A DNA stretch of 64,000 bases from the NCBI RefSeq assembly GCF_011303755.1, contig NZ_CP049885.1, positions 522,001 to 586,000 of the forward strand, in the 5' to 3' direction. Source of the DNA: Acidovorax sp. HDW3 (GTDB taxonomy: Bacteria; Pseudomonadota; Gammaproteobacteria; Burkholderiales; Burkholderiaceae_C). The position numbers were made by a program, and so were the translations under genes. This document shows, piece after piece, positions 45,001 through 51,971 of this stretch (positions are counted from its first letter, which is position 1; the number at the start of each line of letters is the position of its first letter). The notes below the pieces were generated by a model. It was not told the origin of the DNA. It saw only the letters and a program-made list of their open reading frames with translations, and did not search any database.

Positions 45001-45349
45001 CATCAATGAAGAGGGCCGCCGCTACCTGCGCGAGGGCCTGGAAGATGAAGCCGAGCTGGCCGTGTTCGATCTACTGCAAAAAACCAGCCTGAACCCAAAG
45101 GAGCGCCAGGCCATCAAGGCCGTGGCGCAAAGCCTGCTGCCCAAGCTGCGCGATGGCCGCTACACCCTGGAGCGCCTGCGCAGCATGGCCACGGTGCAGG
45201 CGCAGATGCAGGAAGAAATCATCAAGCACCTGTACACCCATCTACCCGGCAATATCTACGCCCCCGAGGAGATCGACGTGAAGGCCGGGGCGCTGTTCAG
45301 CCATATTTACAGCTCCCGCGTGCATACGGGGGCGCTGGCGTACCACTAA
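42065..45349 (+). CDS. hsdR: Type I restriction endonuclease subunit R
   Basis: 1094 residues. The N-terminal PD-(D/E)xK nuclease region contains LPLVFIELKGFGV (Glu-x-Lys) near residue 165. The SF2 translocase has Walker A QGSGKSYSMVFLTEK near 310, DEAHRSQYGRLAL near 410 and FTGTPLIECGEKQ near 435. Helicase motif VI is like MQAIARVNRVGG near 720. A helical C-terminal domain docks to the methylase. Full length, no frameshift. It ends only 16 bases before bioF. Confidence 0.95.
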   Translation: MSRKDYSEDQLIQASTAQLLHKELGWETVLALDEGGFGPGSLLGRASDTEVVLTRDVLAALQRLNPGLPEAAYQSALAQVVQGDIAKSLVAQNQEKYQLLRDGVPVKYRDAAGRLVDKRLRLIDFDAPKNNRYLAVRELWVRGKLWLRRADVVGFVNGLPLVFIELKGFGVHIDNAYKQNYSDYLDTIPQLFHWNALVILSNGHDAQYGAITSSKEHFYRWKRLDEDAPEPAKDQPLLPILLRGMLHRERLLDMVENFTLFDASAGSTHKIVARNHQYLGVNRVIDRLTCTDPKAQAEVAAGQLGVFWHTQGSGKSYSMVFLTEKIHRKISAAWTFVVLTDRTELDEQIASTYTHCGRANSKTDQAKNGVALREMLSAQNRRYVFGLIQKFRERVRQPYSEREDIIVISDEAHRSQYGRLALNMRKGLPKAKFLGFTGTPLIECGEKQLTREVFGDYVSIYDFQRAVADGATLPLFYESAGEKLKLIDPEVNRRITEHIEAARQAATASDPWTEEKEDKIYRELSRDYPILTAPKRLNQIATHLVEHFHQRWQVVDNGGGKALLVCLDKLTCVKMHDLIVAKWQEKTAQLDAAVQAEETLFASQGKQPTALLKQRRAQVEWMHQTECCVVVSQEQGEVAEFAKWHNFRDEPLDIAPHREKMVKRSLEKEFKKPEHPFRIAIVCAMWLTGFDVKSLATLYLDKPMQGHTLMQAIARVNRVGGGKKHGLIIDYNGMIKSLRKALATFAQGDRAGTGKGEGEADTVRDDSEALAEYANTVQAAVQFLSGLGFSLGELVAADGFDKQKLLLQATDLLCASAQRRKTFTVMVQEVQQRHRGLFPNPRLAEWAGEETALSAIYSKLQQARTVPDVSELLQDLYEVVDTAVATHSPAVHEPAVRHDLSNIDFERLRAEFETTPFKHVATLNLMEKIEQRLAAMVAANPTRVDLYERYQAIVQEYNQDKDESVIEKHIDELTSLGQDINEEGRRYLREGLEDEAELAVFDLLQKTSLNPKERQAIKAVAQSLLPKLRDGRYTLERLRSMATVQAQMQEEIIKHLYTHLPGNIYAPEEIDVKAGALFSHIYSSRVHTGALAYH

Positions 45350-45365
45350 ATACACTGCTGCCCCC

Positions 45366-46541
45366 ATGGAACATTCTTCTTCCCGGCTTCTGGCCGACGT
45401 GGATGCGCAGCTGGCGCAGTGGCAGGCGCAGGGCTTGCTGCGCCAGCGGCGCACGGTGCAATCGCCCTGCAGCGTGGCGCCGCAGGTGCAAGGCCAGCGG
45501 TTGCTGGCCTTTGCCAGCAACGACTATCTGGGCCTGGCCAACCACCCGGCGATTGCCGCCGCCCTGGCCGAGGGTGCGCAGCGCTGGGGTGCGGGCAGCG
45601 GCGCCTCGCACGTCGTCAGCGGCCACCTGCAGCCGGTGGCCGAGCTGGAAGAGGCCCTGGCAGCCTTCGTCGGGCGCGCGCAGGCGCTGTTCTTCTCCAG
45701 CGGCTACCTGGCCAATCTGGCGGCGCTGCCGGCGCTGCTCGAACGCGGCGACGTCGTCTTTCACGACAAGCTCAACCACGCCTCGCTGATCGACGCCGTG
45801 CGCCTGGGCCGCGCGCAGGACTGGCGCTACCCGCACGGCGACATGGCCGCGCTCGAACGCCTGCTGCAGCAGCACCGGGGGCGGCGCGCCATGATCGTCT
45901 CGGACGCAGTGTTCAGCATGGACGGCGACGTTGCCCCGCTGCGCCAGCTCTACGCGCTGGCGTGCGCGCACGATGCCTGGCTGGTACTCGACGATGCCCA
46001 CGGCCTGGGCGTGCTCGGCCCCGGCGGCGCCGGCAGCCTGGCGCAGGCCGGCCTGCCGCCCGATCCGCGCATCGTGCACATCGGCACCCTGGGCAAGGCC
46101 GCCGGCGTGGCCGGGGCCTTCGTCGCCGGCGATGCGCGCGTGCTGCAGTGGCTGGTGCAGCGTGCCCGGCCCTATATCTTCACCACCGCCAGCCCGCCGG
46201 CCCTGGCCTGCGCGCTGCTTGCGGCCCTGCCCCTGGTGCAGGCGGGCGACGCCCTGCGCGCCCAGTTGCAGGCGCGCATCGCCCAGCTGCGCGCCGGGCT
46301 GGCCGGCAGCCCGTGGCGCCTGCTGCCGTCGGACACCGCCATCCAGCCGCTGCTGCTGGGCAGCAACGAGGCGGCGCTGGCGGCCTCGCAGGCGCTGCAG
46401 GCCCAGGGCCTGTGGGTGCCCGCCATCCGTCCGCCGACGGTGCCCGTGGGCAGCGCGCGCCTGCGCATCTCGCTCTCGGCGGCGCACAGCGCGGGCGATG
46501 TGGCACGCCTGCTGCAGGCGCTGCAGGGCTTGGCGCCATGA
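45366..46541 (+). CDS. bioF: 8-amino-7-oxononanoate synthase
   Basis: 391 residues, alpha-oxoamine synthase. FASNDYLGLANHPAIAAAL, GSGASHVVSGHLQPVAELE, DDAHGLGVLGPGG and the PLP lysine in HIGTLGKAAGVAGA. It condenses pimeloyl-ACP and alanine. A TACACT hexamer ends nine bases before the ATG with no visible Shine-Dalgarno site. bioH overlaps the stop. bioA, bioB and bioD are not in the window. Confidence 0.95.
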   Translation: MEHSSSRLLADVDAQLAQWQAQGLLRQRRTVQSPCSVAPQVQGQRLLAFASNDYLGLANHPAIAAALAEGAQRWGAGSGASHVVSGHLQPVAELEEALAAFVGRAQALFFSSGYLANLAALPALLERGDVVFHDKLNHASLIDAVRLGRAQDWRYPHGDMAALERLLQQHRGRRAMIVSDAVFSMDGDVAPLRQLYALACAHDAWLVLDDAHGLGVLGPGGAGSLAQAGLPPDPRIVHIGTLGKAAGVAGAFVAGDARVLQWLVQRARPYIFTTASPPALACALLAALPLVQAGDALRAQLQARIAQLRAGLAGSPWRLLPSDTAIQPLLLGSNEAALAASQALQAQGLWVPAIRPPTVPVGSARLRISLSAAHSAGDVARLLQALQGLAP

Positions 46542-47260
46542 CGCCGCCCTGCATCGCCCTGCACGGCTGGTGCTTTGGCCCCGGCGTGTGGCAGCCGCTG
46601 GCGGCGCTGCGCCCGGGCCTGCAGGCCCTGGCGCTGCCCGGCTACGACGGTGCCCCGGCCCCGGCCCTGCCCCGGCTCGACGCCCTGGCCCAGGCCGTGG
46701 CGCAGCGCCTGCCGGCGTCTGGCCCCGTCGATCTGCTGGGCTGGTCGCTCGGGGCGCTGGTGGCGCTGCAGCTGGCGGCCACGCAGCCGCAGCGCGTGCG
46801 CCGCCTGGTGCTGCTCGGGGCCACGGCACGTTTTCTTGCGGCCCCCGATCACCCGGGCGTGGCCGAGGCCACGCTGGCCGCCTTTGGCGACGAACTGGTG
46901 CGTGACCCGGCGGCCCTGCAGGCGCGTTTTGCCCTGCTCTGCGCCCAGGGCGAGGCCCCGGCCACGGCGCGGGCCCTGGTGCGCCAGCTGCGCTCCCAGG
47001 CCAGCGCCCCGGCCCCGGTGCTGGCCGATGGCCTGGCAGTGCTCGCCAGTGCCGATCTGCGCGCGCAGCTGCCAACCATCGGTCAGCCGACGCTGCTGCT
47101 GCATGGTGCGCACGATGCCTTGATGCCCGCAGCTGCCGCCCAGGCTGCGGCCCAGGCTTTGCCGCAGGGGCGCTGCCAGACCGTGGTTGGTGCGGGCCAT
47201 GCCCTGCCGCTGTCGGCGCCCCCGGTGTGCGCGCAGGCGCTGGAGGCGTTTTTGGCATGA
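46538..47260 (+). CDS. bioH: Pimeloyl-ACP methyl ester carboxylesterase
   Basis: 240 residues, alpha/beta hydrolase. The oxyanion start is IALHGWCFGPGVWQPL, the nucleophile is in LLGWSLGALVALQ (GWSLG), the acid in LLLHGAHDALMP and catalytic His in VGAGHALPLSAP. It removes the methyl group added by BioC. ATGA overlaps at both ends (46538 with bioF, 47257 with bioC). Confidence 0.9.
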   Translation: MTPPCIALHGWCFGPGVWQPLAALRPGLQALALPGYDGAPAPALPRLDALAQAVAQRLPASGPVDLLGWSLGALVALQLAATQPQRVRRLVLLGATARFLAAPDHPGVAEATLAAFGDELVRDPAALQARFALLCAQGEAPATARALVRQLRSQASAPAPVLADGLAVLASADLRAQLPTIGQPTLLLHGAHDALMPAAAAQAAAQALPQGRCQTVVGAGHALPLSAPPVCAQALEAFLA

Positions 47261-48030
47261 GCGCAGTGGTTTTGAAACAGCAGGTGCGCCAGGCGTTTGA
47301 CGGCGCCGCCCGCAGCTACGACGCGGCCACGCCGGTGCAGCGCGCGGTGGGGCAGGCGCTGCTCGCGGCGCTGCAGGCGCAGCGCCCCGGCTGGCAGCCG
47401 CAGCGCCTGCTCGATGCCGGCTGCGGCACCGGCCAGGGCGCGCAGCTGCTGCAGGCCGCGTACCCGGCGGCGCAGTTGCTGCGCCTGGACTTTGCCCCCG
47501 CCATGCTGGCGTGCGCCGCGCCCGGGGTGCCGCTGTGCGCCGACCTGGAGGCGCTGCCGCTGGCGCCGGCCTGCATCGACCTGTACTGGAGCAGCATGGC
47601 CGTGCAGTGGTGCGACCTGGGCCGGGTGCTGCAGGAGGCGGCGCGCGTGCTGGCCCCCGGTGGCACGCTGGCGCTGTCCACCCTCGGGCCGGCCACTTTT
47701 GCCGCGCTCGACCGGGCTTTTGCCCAGGCCGACACGCACCCGCACCGCCTGGGCTTTACCGCCCCTGAGGCGCTGGCGGCGGCGCTGGCGGCGGCCGGCC
47801 TGCGCCTGGTGTGGCAGGCGCGGGCGCAGCACAGCGCCTGGTACGCCGATTTGGCCAGCCTGCTGCGCGCCATCAAGACGGCGGGCGCGCACACCGTGCC
47901 CGGGCGGCGCAGCGGCCTGCTCGGGCGCCGGGCCTGGCAGCGCGTGCAGGCCGATTACGAGCGCCTGCGCCAGCCCCAGGGGCTGCCGGCGCATTACGAC
48001 GTGCTCAGCGTCATTGCCTGCCGTGACTGA
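47257..48030 (+). CDS. bioC: Malonyl-ACP O-methyltransferase
   Basis: 257 residues from ATG 47257. VRQAFDGAARSYDAATPVQR at the start and the SAM loop LLDAGCGTGQGAQLL match BioC, which caps malonyl-ACP to prime pimelate synthesis. bioF-bioH-bioC is a coherent early biotin block. A cysteine-rich small gene overlaps its end. Confidence 0.92.
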   Translation: MSAVVLKQQVRQAFDGAARSYDAATPVQRAVGQALLAALQAQRPGWQPQRLLDAGCGTGQGAQLLQAAYPAAQLLRLDFAPAMLACAAPGVPLCADLEALPLAPACIDLYWSSMAVQWCDLGRVLQEAARVLAPGGTLALSTLGPATFAALDRAFAQADTHPHRLGFTAPEALAAALAAAGLRLVWQARAQHSAWYADLASLLRAIKTAGAHTVPGRRSGLLGRRAWQRVQADYERLRQPQGLPAHYDVLSVIACRD

Positions 48031-48337
48031 AGAAAACGCCCGTTGGCAGCCGGTGCTGTGGCACCCACAGGCGCCGCCCAAACCGGCGCTGGGTGCGCTC
48101 TGCAACGGCTGCGGCCTGTGCTGCCTGGCCGAGCCTTGCCCGTTGGGGATGCTGCTGTCGCGCCGCCGCCAGGGCCCTTGCGTGGCGCTGCGCTGGAGTG
48201 AGGAGGGCCAGCGCTACCTCTGCGCCGCCGTCGCTGATGCGTCCGCCGGCCTGGGCGGGCGCCTGCGCGCGGCCTTGGCGCGGCGCTGGATTGGCGCTGG
48301 GGTGGGGTGCGATGCGCAGCTGGAGATTGGGCCCTAA
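48023..48337 (+). CDS. Small cysteine-rich protein after bioC
   Basis: 104 residues from a GTG at 48023 that overlaps the bioC end by eight bases. Six Cys cluster near residues 35-50 (CNGCGLCCLAEPCPLG), with two more (GPCVAL, YLCAAV). The spacing suggests a zinc or iron-sulfur site of the YkgJ/Fe-S-oxidoreductase-like kind. Its Cys-x2-Cys-x2-Cys-Cys spacing and linkage to biotin genes are the only clues; no function claimed. Convergent with the gene at 48334-48690 (four-base overlap). Confidence 0.7.
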   Translation: MTEENARWQPVLWHPQAPPKPALGALCNGCGLCCLAEPCPLGMLLSRRRQGPCVALRWSEEGQRYLCAAVADASAGLGGRLRAALARRWIGAGVGCDAQLEIGP

Positions 48338-48690
48338 ATCAGCTTGCCATGCGGCAGGCTGGCCAGGCGCTTGAACATGCGCCGGCAGTAGCCGCTGACC
48401 CACAGGCATTTGTTGAGCTCATCCACCGGCAGCGGGCCGGAGACGACCACCAGGTCGTTGGCCTCGGCCACGGCGCCGGCAGCGCGCAGGCGCCGGCGCT
48501 GGTGGTTGGCCCAGGACTGGATGCGCGTCGGGTTGCCGTGCTGGCGCACTTCGCCAGTGAAAAGATCAAATGCAATCGCCACCAGGTCTGTTTTCAGCTT
48601 GAAACGCCGCTCGCCGGTGACGGCGCTGGGCGCGTCCTGCATGTCGTACAGGTAGTAGCTGCCGGCTTTGAGCTGGTATTGCATTTGCAT
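48334..48690 (-). CDS. Conserved-looking protein of unknown function
   Basis: 118 residues from ATG 48690, chosen because AGGGATCCACC precedes it; an ATG 15 codons upstream (48735) has no such site. It begins MQMQYQLKAGSYYLYDM and contains FKLKTDLVAIAFDLFTGEVR. It is basic in the middle (NHQRRRLRAAG) with no signal peptide or membrane helix. I do not recognise the family. Confidence 0.7.
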   Translation of the reverse strand: MQMQYQLKAGSYYLYDMQDAPSAVTGERRFKLKTDLVAIAFDLFTGEVRQHGNPTRIQSWANHQRRRLRAAGAVAEANDLVVVSGPLPVDELNKCLWVSGYCRRMFKRLASLPHGKLI

Positions 48691-48880
48691 GGTGGATCCC
48701 TCGGGTGGCGGCAGTCGGGCCGTGAGATCGGGCAACGGGCGGCAAAAGCCGGCTTGTTGCTGTATTTGTCCCCTTCTGGCGCCCTGCTGCGGGTGCCGGG
48801 ATTGTGGCCTCTGTCAGGGGGGGCAGCAAGCAAACCAGGCGCAGTAGCCGTAACGTTTTGTGATTTGGCGCAGCCCCGGC

Positions 48881-49312
48881 CTATTCTTTGCGCAGGATGA
48901 AGCGCTGCGGCGCAGCGCTGGCGCCCTCGCGCTGCCACTGGCCCCGGATTTCGCGCCCGCAGCTGCCCTCGACCACGTCGCCCAGCCAGGTGGCGCTGAT
49001 GCGCTGGCCGTCGTCGGATTCCTCCAGCGTCAGCGTGCCGCCGTCCACGTCGCCCGTGAGCTGGCTGCGCTGGCTGCCGCGCTGTACGCTGCCATGCACG
49101 CTCTCGGTCAGTTCGGGGTGGGGTGTGAGCTGCAGCTGCAGGCGCTGGCCCAGACCCGGCAGCTCGGCCTGCCAGCGGCCCAGCAGGTGGCGCTGCTGCA
49201 GCGCCTGTGCGGCGGGGCAGTCGGCCGCTGTGCTTTTGGGGAGTTTTTCGGCGCTAGCGCTTGCTGGGATTGCGCAAGCAGCTATCAAAACAAGAGTGAA
49301 TAGGGGCTTCAT
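48881..49312 (-). CDS. Secreted small protein of unknown function; signal peptide built from a dispersed repeat
   Basis: 143 residues from ATG 49312. The signal peptide MKPLFTLVLIAACAIPASAS-A is encoded largely by a near-consensus copy of the dispersed element (49252-49295). The mature part has beta-rich segments (GRWQAELPGLGQRLQLQLTP, GDVDGGTLTLEESDDGQRIS) and two Cys (ADCPAA, GSCGREI) that could form a disulfide. Family not recognised. It lies just downstream of rpoH on the same strand, past the rpoH terminator. Confidence 0.75.
   Translation of the reverse strand: MKPLFTLVLIAACAIPASASAEKLPKSTAADCPAAQALQQRHLLGRWQAELPGLGQRLQLQLTPHPELTESVHGSVQRGSQRSQLTGDVDGGTLTLEESDDGQRISATWLGDVVEGSCGREIRGQWQREGASAAPQRFILRKE
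49252..49295 (-). repeat. Dispersed ~45-bp element encoding a signal peptide
   Basis: Minus strand: TTTTGATAGCTGCTTGCGCA, then CCAGCAAGCGCTAGCGCC. Reads LIAACAIPASASA. Confidence 0.88.
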
Positions 49313-49323
49313 GGCGGGCAATG

Positions 49324-49348
49324 AAAAAGCGCCCCGGACTGGGGCGCT
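49324..49348 (-). terminator. Intrinsic terminator after rpoH
   Basis: Read leftward: AGCGCCCC-AGTCC-GGGGCGCT followed by TTTT. Perfect 8-bp stem about 38 bases past the rpoH stop. Confidence 0.9.
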
Positions 49349-49385
49349 GGTGGGTGTTTATGGGTGCCAGTGGGCGGTGGCGGGC

Positions 49386-50321
49386 TCAGGTGTATTCGGC
49401 CAGGGCCTTTTTCATTTTCTTCATGGCCGCCACTTCGATCTGGCGGATGCGCTCGGCGCTGACGCCGTATTCGGCGGCGAGCTCGTGCAGCGTCATGCCG
49501 CCGCTGCCGTCGTCGTTCACCTGCAGCCAGCGCTGCTGCACGATGCGGCGGCTGCGCTCGTCGAGGCTGGCCAGGGCGCTGGCGATGCCGTCGGTGGCCA
49601 GCAGGTCGCGCTGCTGTGCTTCGAGCATGGCGGTGGGCTCGTGTGCCTTGTCGGCCAGGTAGGCGATGGGGCCAAAGGCTTGCTCGCCGTCGTCGCTCGG
49701 GCTGGGGTCGAGCAAGATGTCGCCGCCGGACAGGCGCGTTTCCATCTCGATGACTTCCTCGCGCTTGACGCCCAGCTCCTGCGCCACGCGCTCGATCTCT
49801 TGGGGGTTGAGCGTGTCGCGGTGCGTGTCGGCGCCCTGGGCGTCGGCCTTGAAGCCCTGCTTCATCGAGCGCAGGTTGAAGAACAGTTTGCGCTGCGACT
49901 TGGTCGTGGCGACCTTGACCATGCGCCAGTTCTTCAGGATGTATTCGTGGATCTCGGCCTTGATCCAGTGCATGGCGTAGCTCACCAGGCGCACGCCCTG
50001 GTCGGGGTCGAAGCGCTTGACGGCCTTCATCAGGCCGACGTTGCCTTCCTGGATCAAATCGCCCTGCGGCAGGCCGTAGCCCAGGTACTGGCGCGAGATC
50101 GATACCACCAGGCGCAGGTGCGACATCACCAGGCGCCCGGCGGCGTCGAGGTCGTTGTGTTCCTTGAGGCGGCGCGCGTAGTCCTGCTCCTCCTCGGGGG
50201 TGAGCAGGGGCAGGCGGTTGACGGCGGAGATATAGGCGTCGAGATTGCCCAGCGCAGGCACCAGCGCCCAGGGGTTGGCGGGCGTGAGGGCCATGCTGGC
50301 GTTGCGGGTGGCAAGGGTCAT
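49386..50321 (-). CDS. rpoH: Heat-shock sigma factor sigma-32
   Basis: 311 residues. Region 2 is LVMSHLRLVVSISRQYLGYG, DLIQEGNVGLMKAVKRFDPD and VSYAMHWIKAEIHEYILKNW. The RpoH box QRKLFFNLR is present, unique to sigma-32. Region 4 helix-turn-helix is LHELAAEYGVSAERIRQIE. It directs heat-shock promoters and is controlled by DnaK and FtsH (family knowledge). A perfect CIRCE operator lies 33 bases before the ATG, indicating HrcA control. Confidence 0.97.
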   Translation of the reverse strand: MTLATRNASMALTPANPWALVPALGNLDAYISAVNRLPLLTPEEEQDYARRLKEHNDLDAAGRLVMSHLRLVVSISRQYLGYGLPQGDLIQEGNVGLMKAVKRFDPDQGVRLVSYAMHWIKAEIHEYILKNWRMVKVATTKSQRKLFFNLRSMKQGFKADAQGADTHRDTLNPQEIERVAQELGVKREEVIEMETRLSGGDILLDPSPSDDGEQAFGPIAYLADKAHEPTAMLEAQQRDLLATDGIASALASLDERSRRIVQQRWLQVNDDGSGGMTLHELAAEYGVSAERIRQIEVAAMKKMKKALAEYT

Positions 50322-50354
50322 GGTGGCAGTCCTTTTCTCGTCTCAGCGGGCATG

Positions 50355-50381
50355 TTAGCACTCTCTTGGAGGGAGTGCTAA
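50355..50381. promoter_or_regulatory. Perfect CIRCE element (HrcA operator) upstream of rpoH
   Basis: TTAGCACTC, nine bases, GAGTGCTAA: exact match to the CIRCE consensus including the spacer. It sits between rpoH and cutA, close enough to the rpoH start to overlap its promoter or leader. Confidence 0.95.
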
Positions 50382-50426
50382 AGCCAAAGTTCCGCACTGT
50401 TGAAGTCGGGGGTGTTGGAACTAAAA

Positions 50427-50476
50427 TCAAGCCCTAGCGCTTGCTGGGTAAGCGTAACTAGCTATCAAAATCATAG
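50427..50476 (-). repeat. Dispersed ~45-bp element upstream of cutA
   Basis: Plus strand CCCTAGCGCTTGCTGGGTAA, then GCGTAACTAGCTATCAAAA. It ends two bases before the cutA ATG, so it replaces the usual leader region. Confidence 0.9.
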
Positions 50477-50477
50477 T

Positions 50478-50822
50478 ATGCAGAACTTTCCTGAAATCCC
50501 GGGCCTGCCGTGGCTGGCGGCGGTCAGCACCACGGTGGGCGATGCCGACGGCGCGCAGCGCCTGGCGCAGGCGCTGCTGGCGGCGCAGCTGGTGGCCTGT
50601 GTGCAGGTCGAGCCCATTGCCTCGCATTACCGCTGGCAGGGCGCACTGCAGGCCGAGGATGAATGGCGCCTGCTGTGCAAGACGCTGCCAGCGGCCGTGC
50701 CGGCGCTGCTGGCCTGGCTGCAGGCCGAGCACCCCTACAGCCTGCCGCAGCTGGTGGTGCAGCCGCTGCAGGCGAGCGTGGCCTACGCCGACTGGGTGCG
50801 TGCGGCGGTGGCGCTGCCTTGA
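50478..50822 (+). CDS. cutA: CutA1 family protein (divalent cation tolerance)
   Basis: 114 residues from ATG 50478. AVSTTVGDADGAQRLAQALL, LVACVQVEPIASHYRWQGAL and the hallmark EHPYSLPQLVVQPL place it in CutA1, a ferredoxin-like trimer linked to copper and other metal tolerance. No Shine-Dalgarno site: the repeat abuts the ATG. Confidence 0.9.
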   Translation: MQNFPEIPGLPWLAAVSTTVGDADGAQRLAQALLAAQLVACVQVEPIASHYRWQGALQAEDEWRLLCKTLPAAVPALLAWLQAEHPYSLPQLVVQPLQASVAYADWVRAAVALP

Positions 50823-50842
50823 TGCTGCCCTGAGGGCGTAGC

Positions 50843-51916
50843 TCAGGCCGTCAGATCGACGTGCTGCAGCGTGCCGGCGCTGCCGTTTTCGTTCAGGTAC
50901 ACGCTGCTGGCGCGCACCGCGCCCAGGCTGCGGTTGTGGGCGTCGCGCAGGGCGAATTCGCTTTGCCCGGCGGTGAGTGAGAGTGCGCCCACGCCCAGCG
51001 CCTGCAGGCTGCGCAGCGTGCCGGGGCCGTCGGCGGTGGGCGTCCAGACGCGCAGCTGCGCAAAGACGCCGTCGCTCTCGTCGATCCAGCCGTTGCCGTC
51101 GTCGTCGTAGGCGGCGAGCTCGCTAAAGCCGTTGCCGCTGCCCGGGCCAAAGAGTTCGCTGCCGTTGTCGATCTGGCCGTTGCCGTTGCGGTCGAGTGCT
51201 AAAAAGCCCCGGTTGCCCGCCAGCAGGGGGATGTTTTCGGCCTGGCCGTCGCTGTTGAGGTCAAACTCAAACCGCAGGTCTTGCAGCTGCGCTGCCGTGC
51301 CGTCGAAGTTGATGACCAGCGGATCGGTCATGGGCGCCTGCGCATCGCCCAGGCGCAGGCTGATGCTGCTTTCCTCGCGGTAGCTGCGCTGCATGAGCAG
51401 GGCGACGCTGAAGCGGATCTCGCGCCCATCGGCAGTGCGTACCACGCCGGCGGCAGCGTATTGGGTGGTTTCGCTCTCTTGCACCACATGGTGTTCATCG
51501 TAGGCCAGGCCCCAGCCGGCGCTTGGCGGGTTGCTGGCCGCAGGGGAGGCAGCGGGTGCCGTGGTGGCGCTGGGCGTGAGCGCCTGCGCATCGACGATGT
51601 GGGCGCGCACGCCGGTCATTTTCTCGATCAGGTCGCTGGCCATGCGCAGCAGCGGCGGCAGTTGGTCGCTGCGGGTGCTGTCGTGGCTGGTGGTGGCTTG
51701 GGTGGCCTCGGGCGTGGCCTGCCGTGCCTGCTGCAGCAGGCGTCGCGCCTGGGGGCTGATCTGGGGCTGGTCGCTACGGGCGGTGGTTTCGGGCTGGGTG
51801 GGCGCGCGCGCTGGCGGGCGTTGGCCTACCCAGGCTTGCAGCCGGGTGCTGTGGGCCTCGGTGCGGCTGGCGCTGTGCTGGGATTGCCATTGCAAGGCGG
51901 AGGATTCAATGCGCAT
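50843..51916 (-). CDS. Protein with EF-hand-like calcium sites, unknown role
   Basis: 357 residues with no signal peptide seen. The N-terminal half is low-complexity (Gln/Thr/Ala/Pro). The C-terminal half holds repeated Asp-rich loops: FDLNSDGQAENIPL, LDRNGNGQIDNGSELFG and YDDDGNGWIDESDGVF. The DxDxDG pattern and the following ELFG match calcium-binding repeats found in secreted bacterial proteins. It may be exported by a non-Sec route. Located between cutA and a GGDEF/EAL gene; function not inferable. Confidence 0.7.
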   Translation of the reverse strand: MRIESSALQWQSQHSASRTEAHSTRLQAWVGQRPPARAPTQPETTARSDQPQISPQARRLLQQARQATPEATQATTSHDSTRSDQLPPLLRMASDLIEKMTGVRAHIVDAQALTPSATTAPAASPAASNPPSAGWGLAYDEHHVVQESETTQYAAAGVVRTADGREIRFSVALLMQRSYREESSISLRLGDAQAPMTDPLVINFDGTAAQLQDLRFEFDLNSDGQAENIPLLAGNRGFLALDRNGNGQIDNGSELFGPGSGNGFSELAAYDDDGNGWIDESDGVFAQLRVWTPTADGPGTLRSLQALGVGALSLTAGQSEFALRDAHNRSLGAVRASSVYLNENGSAGTLQHVDLTA

Positions 51917-51971
51917 GGGTCACTCCATCGGGATGGGCGGATACCTCGGTATCGGCCCCCCGGCGGCGGGC

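Noticed and set aside
37140-45365. Restriction island as an integrase-borne element with att sites
   Set aside because: No integrase, tRNA target or flanking direct repeat was found; only an inverted pair of dispersed elements at the left edge.
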